This document shows, in pieces, positions 17,170 to 24,693 of a stretch of 64,000 bases of DNA. The first letter of the stretch is position 1; each line of letters starts with the position of its first letter. The translations under genes were made by a program, and so were the position numbers. This stretch comes from Neisseria sicca (GTDB taxonomy: Bacteria; Pseudomonadota; Gammaproteobacteria; Burkholderiales; Neisseriaceae): NCBI RefSeq assembly GCF_017753665.1, contig NZ_CP072524.1:1364001-1428000 (forward strand). The letters are read 5' to 3'. The notes below the pieces were generated by a model, which worked only from the letters and a program-made list of their open reading frames with translations, made no database searches and was not told where the DNA came from.

Positions 17170-17394
17170 ATTATTCACAGCAATACGGTTCGTCATTTAT
17201 CTGATTGGCAGAGGCGCGGCCTTTTGCAAATCAATTCTTTGAGCATATTATCATTAATCGGAATCTCTGTTTTCAGATTGCGACAAAAGGTAGTTATATG
17301 CCCCTGAAAGTAACATGGATGATATTCCTAATATTGCTAAATCACGACACCGTATTAAGACGGACAAAAGGTCGTCTGAAAACGACCTCCTGTT

Positions 17395-18180
17395 TTACAG
17401 ATGTCCGGCAATAATTTGCAGCATCTGCGCCAGCACTTTCGGATTGGCTGCCACAATATCGCCGCTTTCCAGCCAGCCTTCGTTACCGGACATATCGGTA
17501 ACGATACCGCCCGCTTCCTGCACGATCAACGCACCTGCGGCAATATCCCAAGGTTTGAGGTTGAACTCGAAGAAACCGTCCAAACGGCCGGCCGCCACGG
17601 CACACAAATCCAACGAAGCCGCGCCTTCTCTGCGACCTCCGGCAGTTTTTGCCAAAAAGTCTTTCAATATCGCCAGATACTTCTCCATCATGCTTTGATC
17701 AACGACAGGAAAGCCGGTACCGATCAAGCAGCGGTTCAATTCAATGCGGGAAGAAACACGGATGCGGCGGTCGTTGAGCAACGCACCTTTGCCGCGAGAA
17801 GCCATGTAAACATCGTTGCGCTCAGGCGCGTACACCAAAGCTTCCTGCAACACGCCTTTGTGCAGCAGCGCCATAGAAATCGCGTATTGGGGATGGCCGT
17901 GTAAGAAGTTGGTCGTGCCGTCGAGCGGATCGATAATCCATTCGTATTCCGAAGAGGCTTTGCCGTGAGAACCGCCTTCTTCGCAAGTGATTTTGTGATG
18001 CGGATAGGCTTCTTTAAGCGCTTCCACCAAAATCATCTCGGAATTGCGGTCAACGTCGGAAACGAAATCGTTGAATGCCTTGCTGTCAACTTTGACGGCA
18101 TCCAGATTGCCGCTTGCGCGGATCATCATCTGCCCGGCTTTGCGGGCGGCTTTGAAAGCGGTATTTAAAAACGGATTCAT
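17395..18180 (-). CDS. suhB: Inositol-1-monophosphatase family protein SuhB
   Basis: This Mg-dependent phosphatase acts on myo-inositol-1-phosphate. In enterobacteria the protein also joins the Nus antitermination complex. Key residues are visible: Glu67/68 (CEEGG), the metal-binding WIIDPLDGTTNF (81-92, Asp84 and Asp87), and the second motif LKPWDIAAG (Asp about 212). It has 261 residues, close to the E. coli length of 267. It starts at ATG 18180, divergent from trmJ, with a DUS pair between. No partner for the rRNA role is seen here. Confidence 0.95.
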   Translation of the reverse strand: MNPFLNTAFKAARKAGQMMIRASGNLDAVKVDSKAFNDFVSDVDRNSEMILVEALKEAYPHHKITCEEGGSHGKASSEYEWIIDPLDGTTNFLHGHPQYAISMALLHKGVLQEALVYAPERNDVYMASRGKGALLNDRRIRVSSRIELNRCLIGTGFPVVDQSMMEKYLAILKDFLAKTAGGRREGAASLDLCAVAAGRLDGFFEFNLKPWDIAAGALIVQEAGGIVTDMSGNEGWLESGDIVAANPKVLAQMLQIIAGHL

Positions 18181-18363
18181 GGGTTTTCTTTCTAAATCAG
18201 GTAAAATACCGTCCGGCGCATCTACACCGAACGCAACGTTTGTACGTTTCCGACGTTGTTAAAGAACATTTCAGACGACCTCTCAAGCCCAAAGGCGAAA
18301 GGTCGTCTGAAAACAAAAAGATGGCGTATTATACCCGATTCCCGAACAAACCGAAAACAAAAC

Positions 18364-19179
18364 ATGACTTCAGCCAAACCTGAATTGCCCGACTATCTCG
18401 GCAATATCCGTATCATCCTTACCCGCACCAGCCATCCTGCCAATATCGGCTCCGCCGCACGCGCCATGAAGACCATGGGGCTGCACAATCTCACCATCGT
18501 TGCCCCGAATTTGATGTCCACGCCGATGACCGGACAACCGCCTGTTTTCAACCCCGAAAACCCGCAAGACTTCCAACTGCCGGAGGAAAGTTTCATTCTC
18601 GCTTCCGGTGCGGCAGACGTATTGCACAACGCCGTGATTGCCGCCACACTCGACGAAGCCCTCGTCAACACCACGCTCGCCTGCGCCCTTACCAGCCGCC
18701 GCCGCGAAATCACCGCCCCGCTGCAAACCCCGCGCGAACTGGTTCCCGAATTATTGCAGGCGGCACAACGCGGAGAACAAGTTGCCCTCGTCTTCGGCAA
18801 CGAAACCTTCGGCTTAAGCATCGAAGAAGTGCAGGCCTGCAACCGCCTGATGACCATCAACGGCAATCCCGACTATTTCTCGCTCAACCTCGCCCAAGCC
18901 GTTCAGGTCGTGTGCTACGAAATCTTCAGTCAGACCGATATGCCCATGACCCACCTGCAACAAGAAGACCACGCCGCCACCCACGAGCAAATCAAAGGCA
19001 TGGTCGCCCACATGGAAAGCGTCATGGACGACATCGGCTTCTTCAACCGCCGCAACAGCGAACGCCTGATGCGCCGAATGCAGAGTCTGTTCAGCCGTGC
19101 CAACACGCAAACCGAAGACATCGACATCCTGCGCGGCTTTTTCAATACCGTCAGCCATCGTTTGAAGAAGAAAGACTGA
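18364..19179 (+). CDS. trmJ: tRNA (cytidine/uridine-2'-O-)-methyltransferase TrmJ
   Basis: This SPOUT enzyme methylates the 2'-OH of nucleotide 32 in tRNA anticodon loops using SAM. The N-terminal RIILTRTSHPANIGSAARAMKTMG and the knot segment VALVFGNETFGLS, NPDYFSLNLAQAVQV are diagnostic. The C-terminal tail is helical and basic. The start is ATG 18364 (MTSAKPEL); the upstream frame is DUS sequence. It has 271 residues and lies divergent from suhB, as in several Neisseria, and is followed by a DUS hairpin. Confidence 0.95.
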   Translation: MTSAKPELPDYLGNIRIILTRTSHPANIGSAARAMKTMGLHNLTIVAPNLMSTPMTGQPPVFNPENPQDFQLPEESFILASGAADVLHNAVIAATLDEALVNTTLACALTSRRREITAPLQTPRELVPELLQAAQRGEQVALVFGNETFGLSIEEVQACNRLMTINGNPDYFSLNLAQAVQVVCYEIFSQTDMPMTHLQQEDHAATHEQIKGMVAHMESVMDDIGFFNRRNSERLMRRMQSLFSRANTQTEDIDILRGFFNTVSHRLKKKD

Positions 19180-19182
19180 AAA

Positions 19183-19222
19183 AGGTCGTCTGAAAACTTG
19201 ATTGCAAGTTTTCAGACGACCT
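19183..19222 (+). terminator. DUS inverted-pair hairpin after trmJ
   Basis: AGGTCGTCTGAAAACTTG and CAAGTTTTCAGACGACCT form an 18-bp stem with a short loop 3 nt after trmJ. Confidence 0.78.
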
Positions 19223-19249
19223 CAGCCAAACTATCAACCAGATACAGCC

Positions 19250-20101
19250 ATGAACTACGCCCTAGATGCCCTATGGTGGAAACTCACCACCCCGTCCGTC
19301 CGCGATCTCGCCAGCCTACTGACCGCTCCGCCGCTTTGGCAAAGCGGCTGTGAACTGAGCGTGCGCGAACTGTTGGGCGAACGCGGCTTCCGCTATCTTT
19401 TGGATTTGGACGGTAATCCCGCCCCGCTCAACGACTATCTCGCCGAACACGCCCCCTTCGGCAACCGACTCGGCATCTACGCCGAACGCCTGCTCGCATT
19501 TTGGTTCACCCACGCGCCGCATACCGAATTGCACGCCTATAATCTGCCCGTGTTTTCAGACGACCTCACGCAAGGCGCCGCCGATTTCATCACCTCCATC
19601 AACGGCAAACCCTACCACATCGAACTGACCTGCAAATATTACGGCAGCGACAGCGGCAAATCCGCAGAGATGCATGGACTCAATGCCAAAGACACCCTCG
19701 CCACCAAAGCCGCCAAACTGCCCCGCCAACTCGCCCTGTTTCAATCCTCCAATGGCAGCGAAACCCTGCGGCAAAACCGCCTCCCCGACGCGCCGCAACC
19801 CGCCTCAATAATACGTGGCATCGGCTTTTTCTCCATCGGTGCAGATTCCGCCGAAGCCCCGTTGAACCCATACTGCTGGCGCGGCGTCTTTATCCGAGAC
19901 TGGTCGACATATCCGACCCACGACGGCGCACGTTACCACCTCATCGACCGCATGGCATACCTTGCCCCCGCCCGCGTTACCGAGGCGCAAACCCTGTCCG
20001 AGCGAGACGTCCGCCAAATCGAAAGCGGCTTAATCGCCAAACTCGAATTGCGCCCCGACGGCTTTTGGCATGAAATCGAACGCATCATGAAAGTTGTTTG
20101 A
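19250..20101 (+). CDS. DUF1853 family protein
   Basis: The 283-residue product matches the DUF1853 family in outline: an N-terminal tryptophan/leucine-rich stretch, LGIYAERLLAFWF, a mid-protein DFITSINGKPYHIELTCKYY segment, and CWRGVFIRDW near the end. Its biochemical role is unknown. The pattern of an Asp before a strand carrying Glu and Lys (IELTCK) resembles a nuclease-like fold, but this is only a hint. It has no signal peptide or membrane segment. The start is set at ATG 19250, after a DUS hairpin. Confidence 0.75.
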   Translation: MNYALDALWWKLTTPSVRDLASLLTAPPLWQSGCELSVRELLGERGFRYLLDLDGNPAPLNDYLAEHAPFGNRLGIYAERLLAFWFTHAPHTELHAYNLPVFSDDLTQGAADFITSINGKPYHIELTCKYYGSDSGKSAEMHGLNAKDTLATKAAKLPRQLALFQSSNGSETLRQNRLPDAPQPASIIRGIGFFSIGADSAEAPLNPYCWRGVFIRDWSTYPTHDGARYHLIDRMAYLAPARVTEAQTLSERDVRQIESGLIAKLELRPDGFWHEIERIMKVV

Positions 20102-20263
20102 GTCCAAAGCATCCACACCTACAAACCATATAGCAAACATACTTAACTTTAAATACAGCATGCCATCAAATTCCGTCATTCCCGGTGAGTTGCGTATCGA
20201 AAATAAAGTAATTTAGCTGTATTTTCCAAATTGCCGATACAAAAAGGTCGTCTGAAACCTTTT
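20102..20263. other. Intergenic region left of the IS5 element
   Basis: This stretch follows the DUF1853 gene and includes ATTCCCGGTGA near 20179, which is only a partial dRS3 half. At its end is a DUS (AAGGTCGTCTGAAACC, 20244-20259), one arm of the hairpin that the IS interrupts. No gene is seen. Confidence 0.6.
20259..20263. repeat. Target-site duplication of the IS5 element, left copy (CTTTT)
   Basis: CTTTT directly precedes the IS terminal repeat and recurs at 21482-21486 directly after the right one. Confidence 0.6.
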
Positions 20264-21481
20264 GAGACCTTTGCAAAATTCCCCAAAATCCCCTAAATTC
20301 CCACCAAGACATTTAGGGGATTTTCCATGAGCACCTTCTTCCAGCAAACCGCACAAGCCATGATTGCCAAACACATCGACCGCTTCCCACTATTGAAGTT
20401 GGATCAGGTGATTGATTGGCAACTGATCGAACAATACCTGAATCGTCAAAGAACCCGTTACGTCCGAGACCACCGCGGCCGTCCCGCCTATCCCCTGTTG
20501 TCCATGTTCAAAGCCGTCCTGCTCGGACAATGGCACAGCCTCTCCGATCCCGAACTCGAACACAGCCTCATCACCCGCATCGATTTCAACCTGTTTTGCC
20601 GTTTTGACGAACTGAGCATCCCCGATTACAGCACCTTATGCCGCTACCGCAACTGGCTGGCGCAAGACGACACCCTGTCCGAATTGCTGGAACTGATTAA
20701 CCGCCAACTGACCGAAAAAGGCCTAAAAATAGAGAAAGCATCCGCCGCCGTCATTGACGCCACCATTATTCAGACCGCCGGCAGCAAACAGCGTCAGGCC
20801 ATAGAAGTCGATGAGGAAGGACAAGTCAGCGGCCAAACCACACCGAGTAAGGACAAAGATGCCCGCTGGACAAAGAAAAACGGCCTCTACAGACTCGGTT
20901 ACAAACAACATACCCGTACCGATGAGGAAGGCTATATCGAGAAACTGCACATCACCCCCGCCAATACCCATGAGTGCAACCACCTGTTGCCTTTGCTGGA
21001 AGGTATAGCCGAAGATACGACCGTCTATGCCGACAAAGGCTACGACAGTGCGGAAAACCGGCAACATCTGAAAGAGCATCAGTTGTTAGACGGCATTATG
21101 CGCAAAGCCCACCGCAACCGTCCGCTGACGGAAGCGCAAACCAAACGTAACCGATATTTGTCGAAGACCCGTTATGTGGTGGAACAAAGCTTCGGTACGC
21201 TGCACCGTAAATTCCGCTACGCCCGGGCAGCCTATTTCGGGCTGATTAAAGTGAGTGCGCAAAGCCATCTGAAGGCGATGTGTTTGAACCTGTTGAAAGC
21301 GGCTAACAGGCTAAGTGTGCCTGTTGCCGCCTAAAAGGTGGCCCGGATGCCTGATTATCAGGCATCCGGGGAGGATTAAGGGGGTATTTGGGTAAAATTA
21401 GGCGCAATTAGGGGCGAAAACAGCCGAAAACCTGTGTTTGGGTTCCGGCTGTCGGGGGAAGGGCTTTTTTGCAAAGGTCTC
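20264..21481 (+). mobile_element. IS5 family element, IS1106-like, 1218 bp
   Basis: The terminal inverted repeats are GAGACCTTTGCAAAA (from 20264) and TTTTTTGCAAAGGTCTC (ending 21481). The single transposase gene spans most of it. A 5-bp direct repeat CTTTT flanks both ends. The surrounding DUS hairpin is restored when the element and one repeat are removed. The right part also holds an inverted CCTGATTATCAGG-type loop after the transposase stop. The IS1106 group is common in Neisseria. Confidence 0.93.
20327..21334 (+). CDS. IS5 family (IS1106-like) transposase
   Basis: This 335-residue DDE transposase moves the element by cut and paste. Catalytic acids fit DATIIQ (first Asp), YADKGYDSAENR (second Asp) and the Glu in RYVVEQSFGTLHRKFRYARA. 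The N-terminal DUF-like dimer region is SMFKAVLLGQWHSLSDPELEHSL. The frame is intact with no stop or frameshift, so it may be active. The start ATG lies 63 bp from the left inverted repeat. Its sequence is very like transposases carried in meningococcal IS1106 copies. Confidence 0.95.
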   Translation: MSTFFQQTAQAMIAKHIDRFPLLKLDQVIDWQLIEQYLNRQRTRYVRDHRGRPAYPLLSMFKAVLLGQWHSLSDPELEHSLITRIDFNLFCRFDELSIPDYSTLCRYRNWLAQDDTLSELLELINRQLTEKGLKIEKASAAVIDATIIQTAGSKQRQAIEVDEEGQVSGQTTPSKDKDARWTKKNGLYRLGYKQHTRTDEEGYIEKLHITPANTHECNHLLPLLEGIAEDTTVYADKGYDSAENRQHLKEHQLLDGIMRKAHRNRPLTEAQTKRNRYLSKTRYVVEQSFGTLHRKFRYARAAYFGLIKVSAQSHLKAMCLNLLKAANRLSVPVAA

Positions 21482-21520
21482 CTTTTATCTAAAATAAAGG
21501 TTTCAGACGACCTTATCCGT
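21482..21520. repeat. Target-site duplication, right copy, and second arm of the interrupted DUS hairpin
   Basis: CTTTT (21482-21486) repeats the left flank. AAAGGTTTCAGACGACCTT then follows, the exact complement of the left arm AAGGTCGTCTGAAACCTTT. Together they form a 19-bp stem that was split by the IS. It lies between the convergent DUF1853 and fHbp genes and so was probably their shared terminator. Confidence 0.75.
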
Positions 21521-21541
21521 CAGGCTGAGGATTGTCCCGCC

Positions 21542-22336
21542 CTACTCTTTCTTACCGGCCAAACCGATTTCCTGAATTTTACCGCCGTCGTTGATTTTAG
21601 CCTTACCGGCAATTTCTTCGGCTTTACTGCCGAAAAGCTTCAGCTCGTAACTGCCTTTTTCCACCCCATCCTTTATAGCCTTGCCGCTCAAGCCTGAGCC
21701 GTTGCCCATGGCTTGGATGTCGGTTTTCGCCAATTCGACGTTATAGCCGCTATGCATTCCGCTGATGCTGCCGCTACCTTGTTTCTTCTCAAAATCAACC
21801 GTGTAAGACAAATGCCCGCTGCGGTCGTCGCCGTTGAACGCGATACCTTTGTAGTTTATTTGTCCCAATTTAGGCAGATTACCGAAAGCAATGTCCTGCC
21901 CCTGAATTTCGTTAACATGAAAATCGAAAGCCTCGGAACGTGTGCCATCTTTCGGATTGGTTTTCTGCTTTGCCAAAGTGGCGGCAACGATGGAATGGTT
22001 TTGTTTATACACCAAGAAATCACCGCGTTCCAATTCGATAAGTTGTCCGTTTACATTGATTTTTTTCACATAGTCAAAATCGGAAACACGGTCGTTTTTC
22101 AGATAACCCGTATCCAAAACCCCGCCTTTTTTCAGGGTTTGGGTTTTACCGCCCCTGTCGGTCAACTCCAGTACGCCGCCGTCGGGAACAGATTCGGAAA
22201 CAGTCAGTTGCTTCCAATCTTTTACATTAGGATCAAACGGCTTGGTCAGTCCGTCCGCCAAACTGCTGCCTGCGCTGCTGCAAGCGGACAAAATGCAGGT
22301 GGCAGCCAAAACCGCCAATAAAGATTTCGCTTTCAT
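21542..22336 (-). CDS. fHbp: Factor H-binding protein homologue (lipoprotein)
   Basis: This is a 264-residue surface lipoprotein of the GNA1870/fHbp family, which in meningococci binds human complement factor H and is a vaccine antigen. The lipobox LSAC puts the lipidated cysteine at residue 19. After a short linker, typical segments are visible: GYLKNDRVSDFDYVKKI, VNGQLIELERGDFLVYKQ, GIAFNGDDRSGHLSYTVDF and EKGSYELKLFGSKAEEIAG, ending HIGLA-like (EIGLAGKKE). I chose the start ATG 22336 because MKAKSLLAVLA opens the signal peptide and AAAGGAAA lies upstream. Whether it binds factor H cannot be told. It ends next to an IS5-interrupted terminator. Confidence 0.9.
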   Translation of the reverse strand: MKAKSLLAVLAATCILSACSSAGSSLADGLTKPFDPNVKDWKQLTVSESVPDGGVLELTDRGGKTQTLKKGGVLDTGYLKNDRVSDFDYVKKINVNGQLIELERGDFLVYKQNHSIVAATLAKQKTNPKDGTRSEAFDFHVNEIQGQDIAFGNLPKLGQINYKGIAFNGDDRSGHLSYTVDFEKKQGSGSISGMHSGYNVELAKTDIQAMGNGSGLSGKAIKDGVEKGSYELKLFGSKAEEIAGKAKINDGGKIQEIGLAGKKE

Positions 22337-22675
22337 TCGTTTCCTTTCATTATCATGATTCATGACTATTGTGCCTCCGTATTTCGGCGGCAATGTCTGC
22401 AAACAAAATCCGTCCGAATCTTCGGATACACTCCATAAGTTATACTATAACGATTTTATGATGATATTCATGATTTAAATCAAAATAAATATACTGCATT
22501 ATATCAATCCTCTTTTCTGCTTTTCTTGCCATTGCTCCCGCCCTGACCGGTAAATACCTTATGTGCTTATTTTTCCACTACAATCCGCTACAAAGCAAAC
22601 AGATCGTCTGAAATTTGACGGCACTCTGCCTTGGTGCTATTAATAATTCCTATTTACAAACAAACAGGAATAAAT
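22337..22675. other. Divergent promoter region between fHbp and ldh
   Basis: This 339-bp region is AT-rich in its middle. It holds an FNR-type box at 22470-22483 and a -10-like TATAGT on the minus strand (22444-22449). A single DUS (GATCGTCTGAA, about 22602-22613) lies nearer ldh. No open frame is convincing. Confidence 0.6.
22470..22483. promoter_or_regulatory. FNR-type box between fHbp and ldh
   Basis: ATGATTTAAATCAA matches the FNR consensus TTGAT-N4-ATCAA at 9 of 10 fixed bases. On the minus strand a TATAGT hexamer lies about 30 bp downstream, close to the spacing of an FNR-activated class II promoter for fHbp. The palindrome could also serve ldh. Meningococcal fHbp is known to be FNR-controlled. 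Confidence 0.55.
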
Positions 22676-23629
22676 ATGAAAAAAGTTGGTAATAAAGTAG
22701 TGGTTGTAGGCTTAGGCGCGGTCGGTGTCAGCTACGCCTATTCCATGCTCAACCAAGCCTTGTGCGACGATATGGTTTTAATCGACATCAACCGTACGCG
22801 CGCGGAAGGCGAAGCGCGCGACTTCCGCCACGGAATGCCTTATGCCGCCTCGCCCGCGCGTATTTACGTCGGCGATTACGATGATTGCTCGGATGCAGAT
22901 ATCGTGTGTATTTGTGCGGGCGCGGCGCAGGCTCCCGGCGAAACCCGTTTGGACTTAATCGACAAAAACCTGCGCATCTTCCGCGACATCGTTTCGAAAG
23001 TCATGGCTTCGGGCTTTGACGGTATCTTCTTGGTCGCCTCCAATCCGGTGGACGTACTGTCTTATGCCGTCCTGCGCTTTTCAGGCCTGCCCAAAGAGCG
23101 CGTTATCGGCTCGGGCACTATCCTTGACTCCGCCCGTTTCCGCGTCTGTCTGGGCAACGAATTCGACGTCGCGCCTTGGAGCGTCGATGCCATGATGATC
23201 GGCGAACACGGCGACAGCATCATTGCGCTTTGGAGTACCGCCAACATCGCCGGTATGTCGGTTCAGAAGATGTTGGAACAATCAGAAGACGGGCAGGAGC
23301 GTATGGACAAAATCTATAACAACGTGCGCAATGCCGCCTACGAAGTCATCGCCGCCAAAGGTTCGACCAGCCACGGCATCGGTATGGGCTTGAGTCGTAT
23401 CTCCAACGCCATCCTGCACAATCAAGGCGTCGTGTTGCCCGTTTCTACCCTGCTTGAAGGCGAGTTCGGACAAAACGGTGTGTATATCGGCGTACCGACC
23501 GTCGTCAACCGCCAAGGCGCGGTACGCATCATTGACCTGCAACTTTCAGACGACGAAATCGAACGCTTTGCCCGCTCGGCGGAGCTGTTGAAAAGCTATC
23601 AACGCAAAGTCGATGAAATGGTCGGATAA
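22676..23629 (+). CDS. ldh: NAD-dependent L-lactate dehydrogenase
   Basis: This 317-residue enzyme interconverts pyruvate and L-lactate with NAD(H). The N-terminal Rossmann motif is GLGAVG (12-17), with Arg91 (GETRLDL) as the substrate-loop position. Asp151-x2-Arg154 (ILDSARFR) and the catalytic His178 (GEHGDS) are present. It is the tetrameric type common in Firmicutes and differs from the membrane flavin lactate dehydrogenases of meningococci. The start ATG 22676 has AGGAA upstream; an in-frame extension to the left is not protein-like. It is a single gene between the FNR region and a DUS hairpin. Fermentative lactate production at low oxygen is a reasonable inference. Confidence 0.93.
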   Translation: MKKVGNKVVVVGLGAVGVSYAYSMLNQALCDDMVLIDINRTRAEGEARDFRHGMPYAASPARIYVGDYDDCSDADIVCICAGAAQAPGETRLDLIDKNLRIFRDIVSKVMASGFDGIFLVASNPVDVLSYAVLRFSGLPKERVIGSGTILDSARFRVCLGNEFDVAPWSVDAMMIGEHGDSIIALWSTANIAGMSVQKMLEQSEDGQERMDKIYNNVRNAAYEVIAAKGSTSHGIGMGLSRISNAILHNQGVVLPVSTLLEGEFGQNGVYIGVPTVVNRQGAVRIIDLQLSDDEIERFARSAELLKSYQRKVDEMVG

Positions 23630-23648
23630 ACAGAATAGCTTCTGAATA

Positions 23649-23692
23649 AAACGTCGTCTGAAAACTGGAAATTTGGTTTTCAGACGACGTTT
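23649..23692 (+). terminator. DUS inverted-pair hairpin after ldh
   Basis: AACGTCGTCTGAAAAC and GTTTTCAGACGACGTT form the stem 19 nt past the ldh stop, with a T-rich tail. Confidence 0.75.
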
Positions 23693-23846
23693 GCTATGTA
23701 GGGGAAGTTAATCCGTCAATATTGTAAAAATACCTATACCGCAGCGGAAATCCGGACTTGCAATGTTCAAAAGTGTTTGAAGATTACTTTAATGGCAGAC
23801 TGACGGATTCAGGACGTGCAAGCATGACGGCACTGACCCGCCCATG

Positions 23847-23896
23847 AAAAAACGTCGTCTGAAAACCGCATTTCCAGTTTTCAGACGACGTTTTTT
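23847..23896 (-). terminator. DUS inverted-pair hairpin after rlmB
   Basis: AAAAAACGTCGTCTGAAAAC and GTTTTCAGACGACGTTTTTT pair 17 nt past the end of the leftward rlmB gene. Confidence 0.78.
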
Positions 23897-23913
23897 GTAC
23901 GCAAACCTAAGTC

Positions 23914-24663
23914 CTATTTTTCTGCTTTCAACACTCTTTGCCGGCGCGTTTCGCTCAACACCATGCCTGCGCTGACGGAGACGTTCATGCTTTCGACCAT
24001 GCCGAACATGGGTATCGACACCAGCATGTCGCAATGTTCGCGCGTCAGGCGGCGCATGCCTTCGCCTTCGTTGCCCATCACCCATGCCGCGCTGTCGGGC
24101 AGGTCGCAGTGATAGAGGTCGGCGTCGCCGCCCATGTCGGTGCCGATGATCCAGATGCCGTATTCTTTCAGCTCGCGCAGGGTGCGGGCGAGGTTGGTTA
24201 CGGTGATGTAGGGAACGGTTTCCGCCGCGCCGCAGGCGACTTTGCTGACGGTGGCGTTCAGTCCCGCACTTTTGTCTTTCGGCGCGATGACGGCGTGTAC
24301 GCCCATTGCGTCGGCGGTACGCAGGCACGCGCCGAGGTTGTGCGGGTCGGTGATACCGTCGAGTATCAGCAATAGCGGCGGTTCGCTGAGATTTTCCAAT
24401 ACGTCTTCGAGGTGGACGTGGTTTTTGGAAGCGTCGATAAATCCGACCACGCCCTGATGCCGCGCGCCTTTGCTGATGGCGCTGAGGCGGTCGGCGTCGG
24501 CAAAGTGTACGCGCACGTTTTCGTTTGCCGCTTTTTCCAGTACATCACGCGTGCGGGCATCGTTTTTGCCTTCTTGGATGTAGAGTTCGGTAATCGATTT
24601 CGGGTTTTGCCACAGGCGGGCGTTGACGGCGTGGAAGCCGTAGATGAGTCTTTGGTTTGCCAT
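23914..24663 (-). CDS. rlmB: 23S rRNA (guanosine-2'-O)-methyltransferase RlmB
   Basis: RlmB methylates the 2'-OH of G2251 in the 23S rRNA P-loop. The 249-residue protein has the small N-terminal RNA-binding domain (YGFHAVNARLWQNP) and a SPOUT knot domain. Diagnostic motifs are LILDGITDPHNLGACLRTADAMG, WVMGNEGEGMRRL and PMFGMVESMNVSVSAGMVL. The start is ATG 24663. The IS30 element lies 30 bp upstream of the start, so the native promoter may have been displaced or replaced. Confidence 0.96.
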   Translation of the reverse strand: MANQRLIYGFHAVNARLWQNPKSITELYIQEGKNDARTRDVLEKAANENVRVHFADADRLSAISKGARHQGVVGFIDASKNHVHLEDVLENLSEPPLLLILDGITDPHNLGACLRTADAMGVHAVIAPKDKSAGLNATVSKVACGAAETVPYITVTNLARTLRELKEYGIWIIGTDMGGDADLYHCDLPDSAAWVMGNEGEGMRRLTREHCDMLVSIPMFGMVESMNVSVSAGMVLSETRRQRVLKAEK

Positions 24664-24693
24664 GATTTTGCTTTATAAAAAATTTCAGACGAC

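Larger units (their letters stand above)
23630..23913. other. Intergenic region between ldh and rlmB
   Basis: The convergent genes are separated by two DUS hairpins, one per gene, with ~150 bp between them and nothing else recognisable. Confidence 0.6.

Noticed and set aside
18269..18312. DUS pair between suhB and trmJ as a terminator
   Set aside because: The genes diverge here, so it lies at their 5' ends and cannot end either transcript, though it may still be an uptake signal.
20102..20260. Possible dRS3 element near 20179
   Set aside because: Only one half (ATTCCCGGTGA) is present without its complement.
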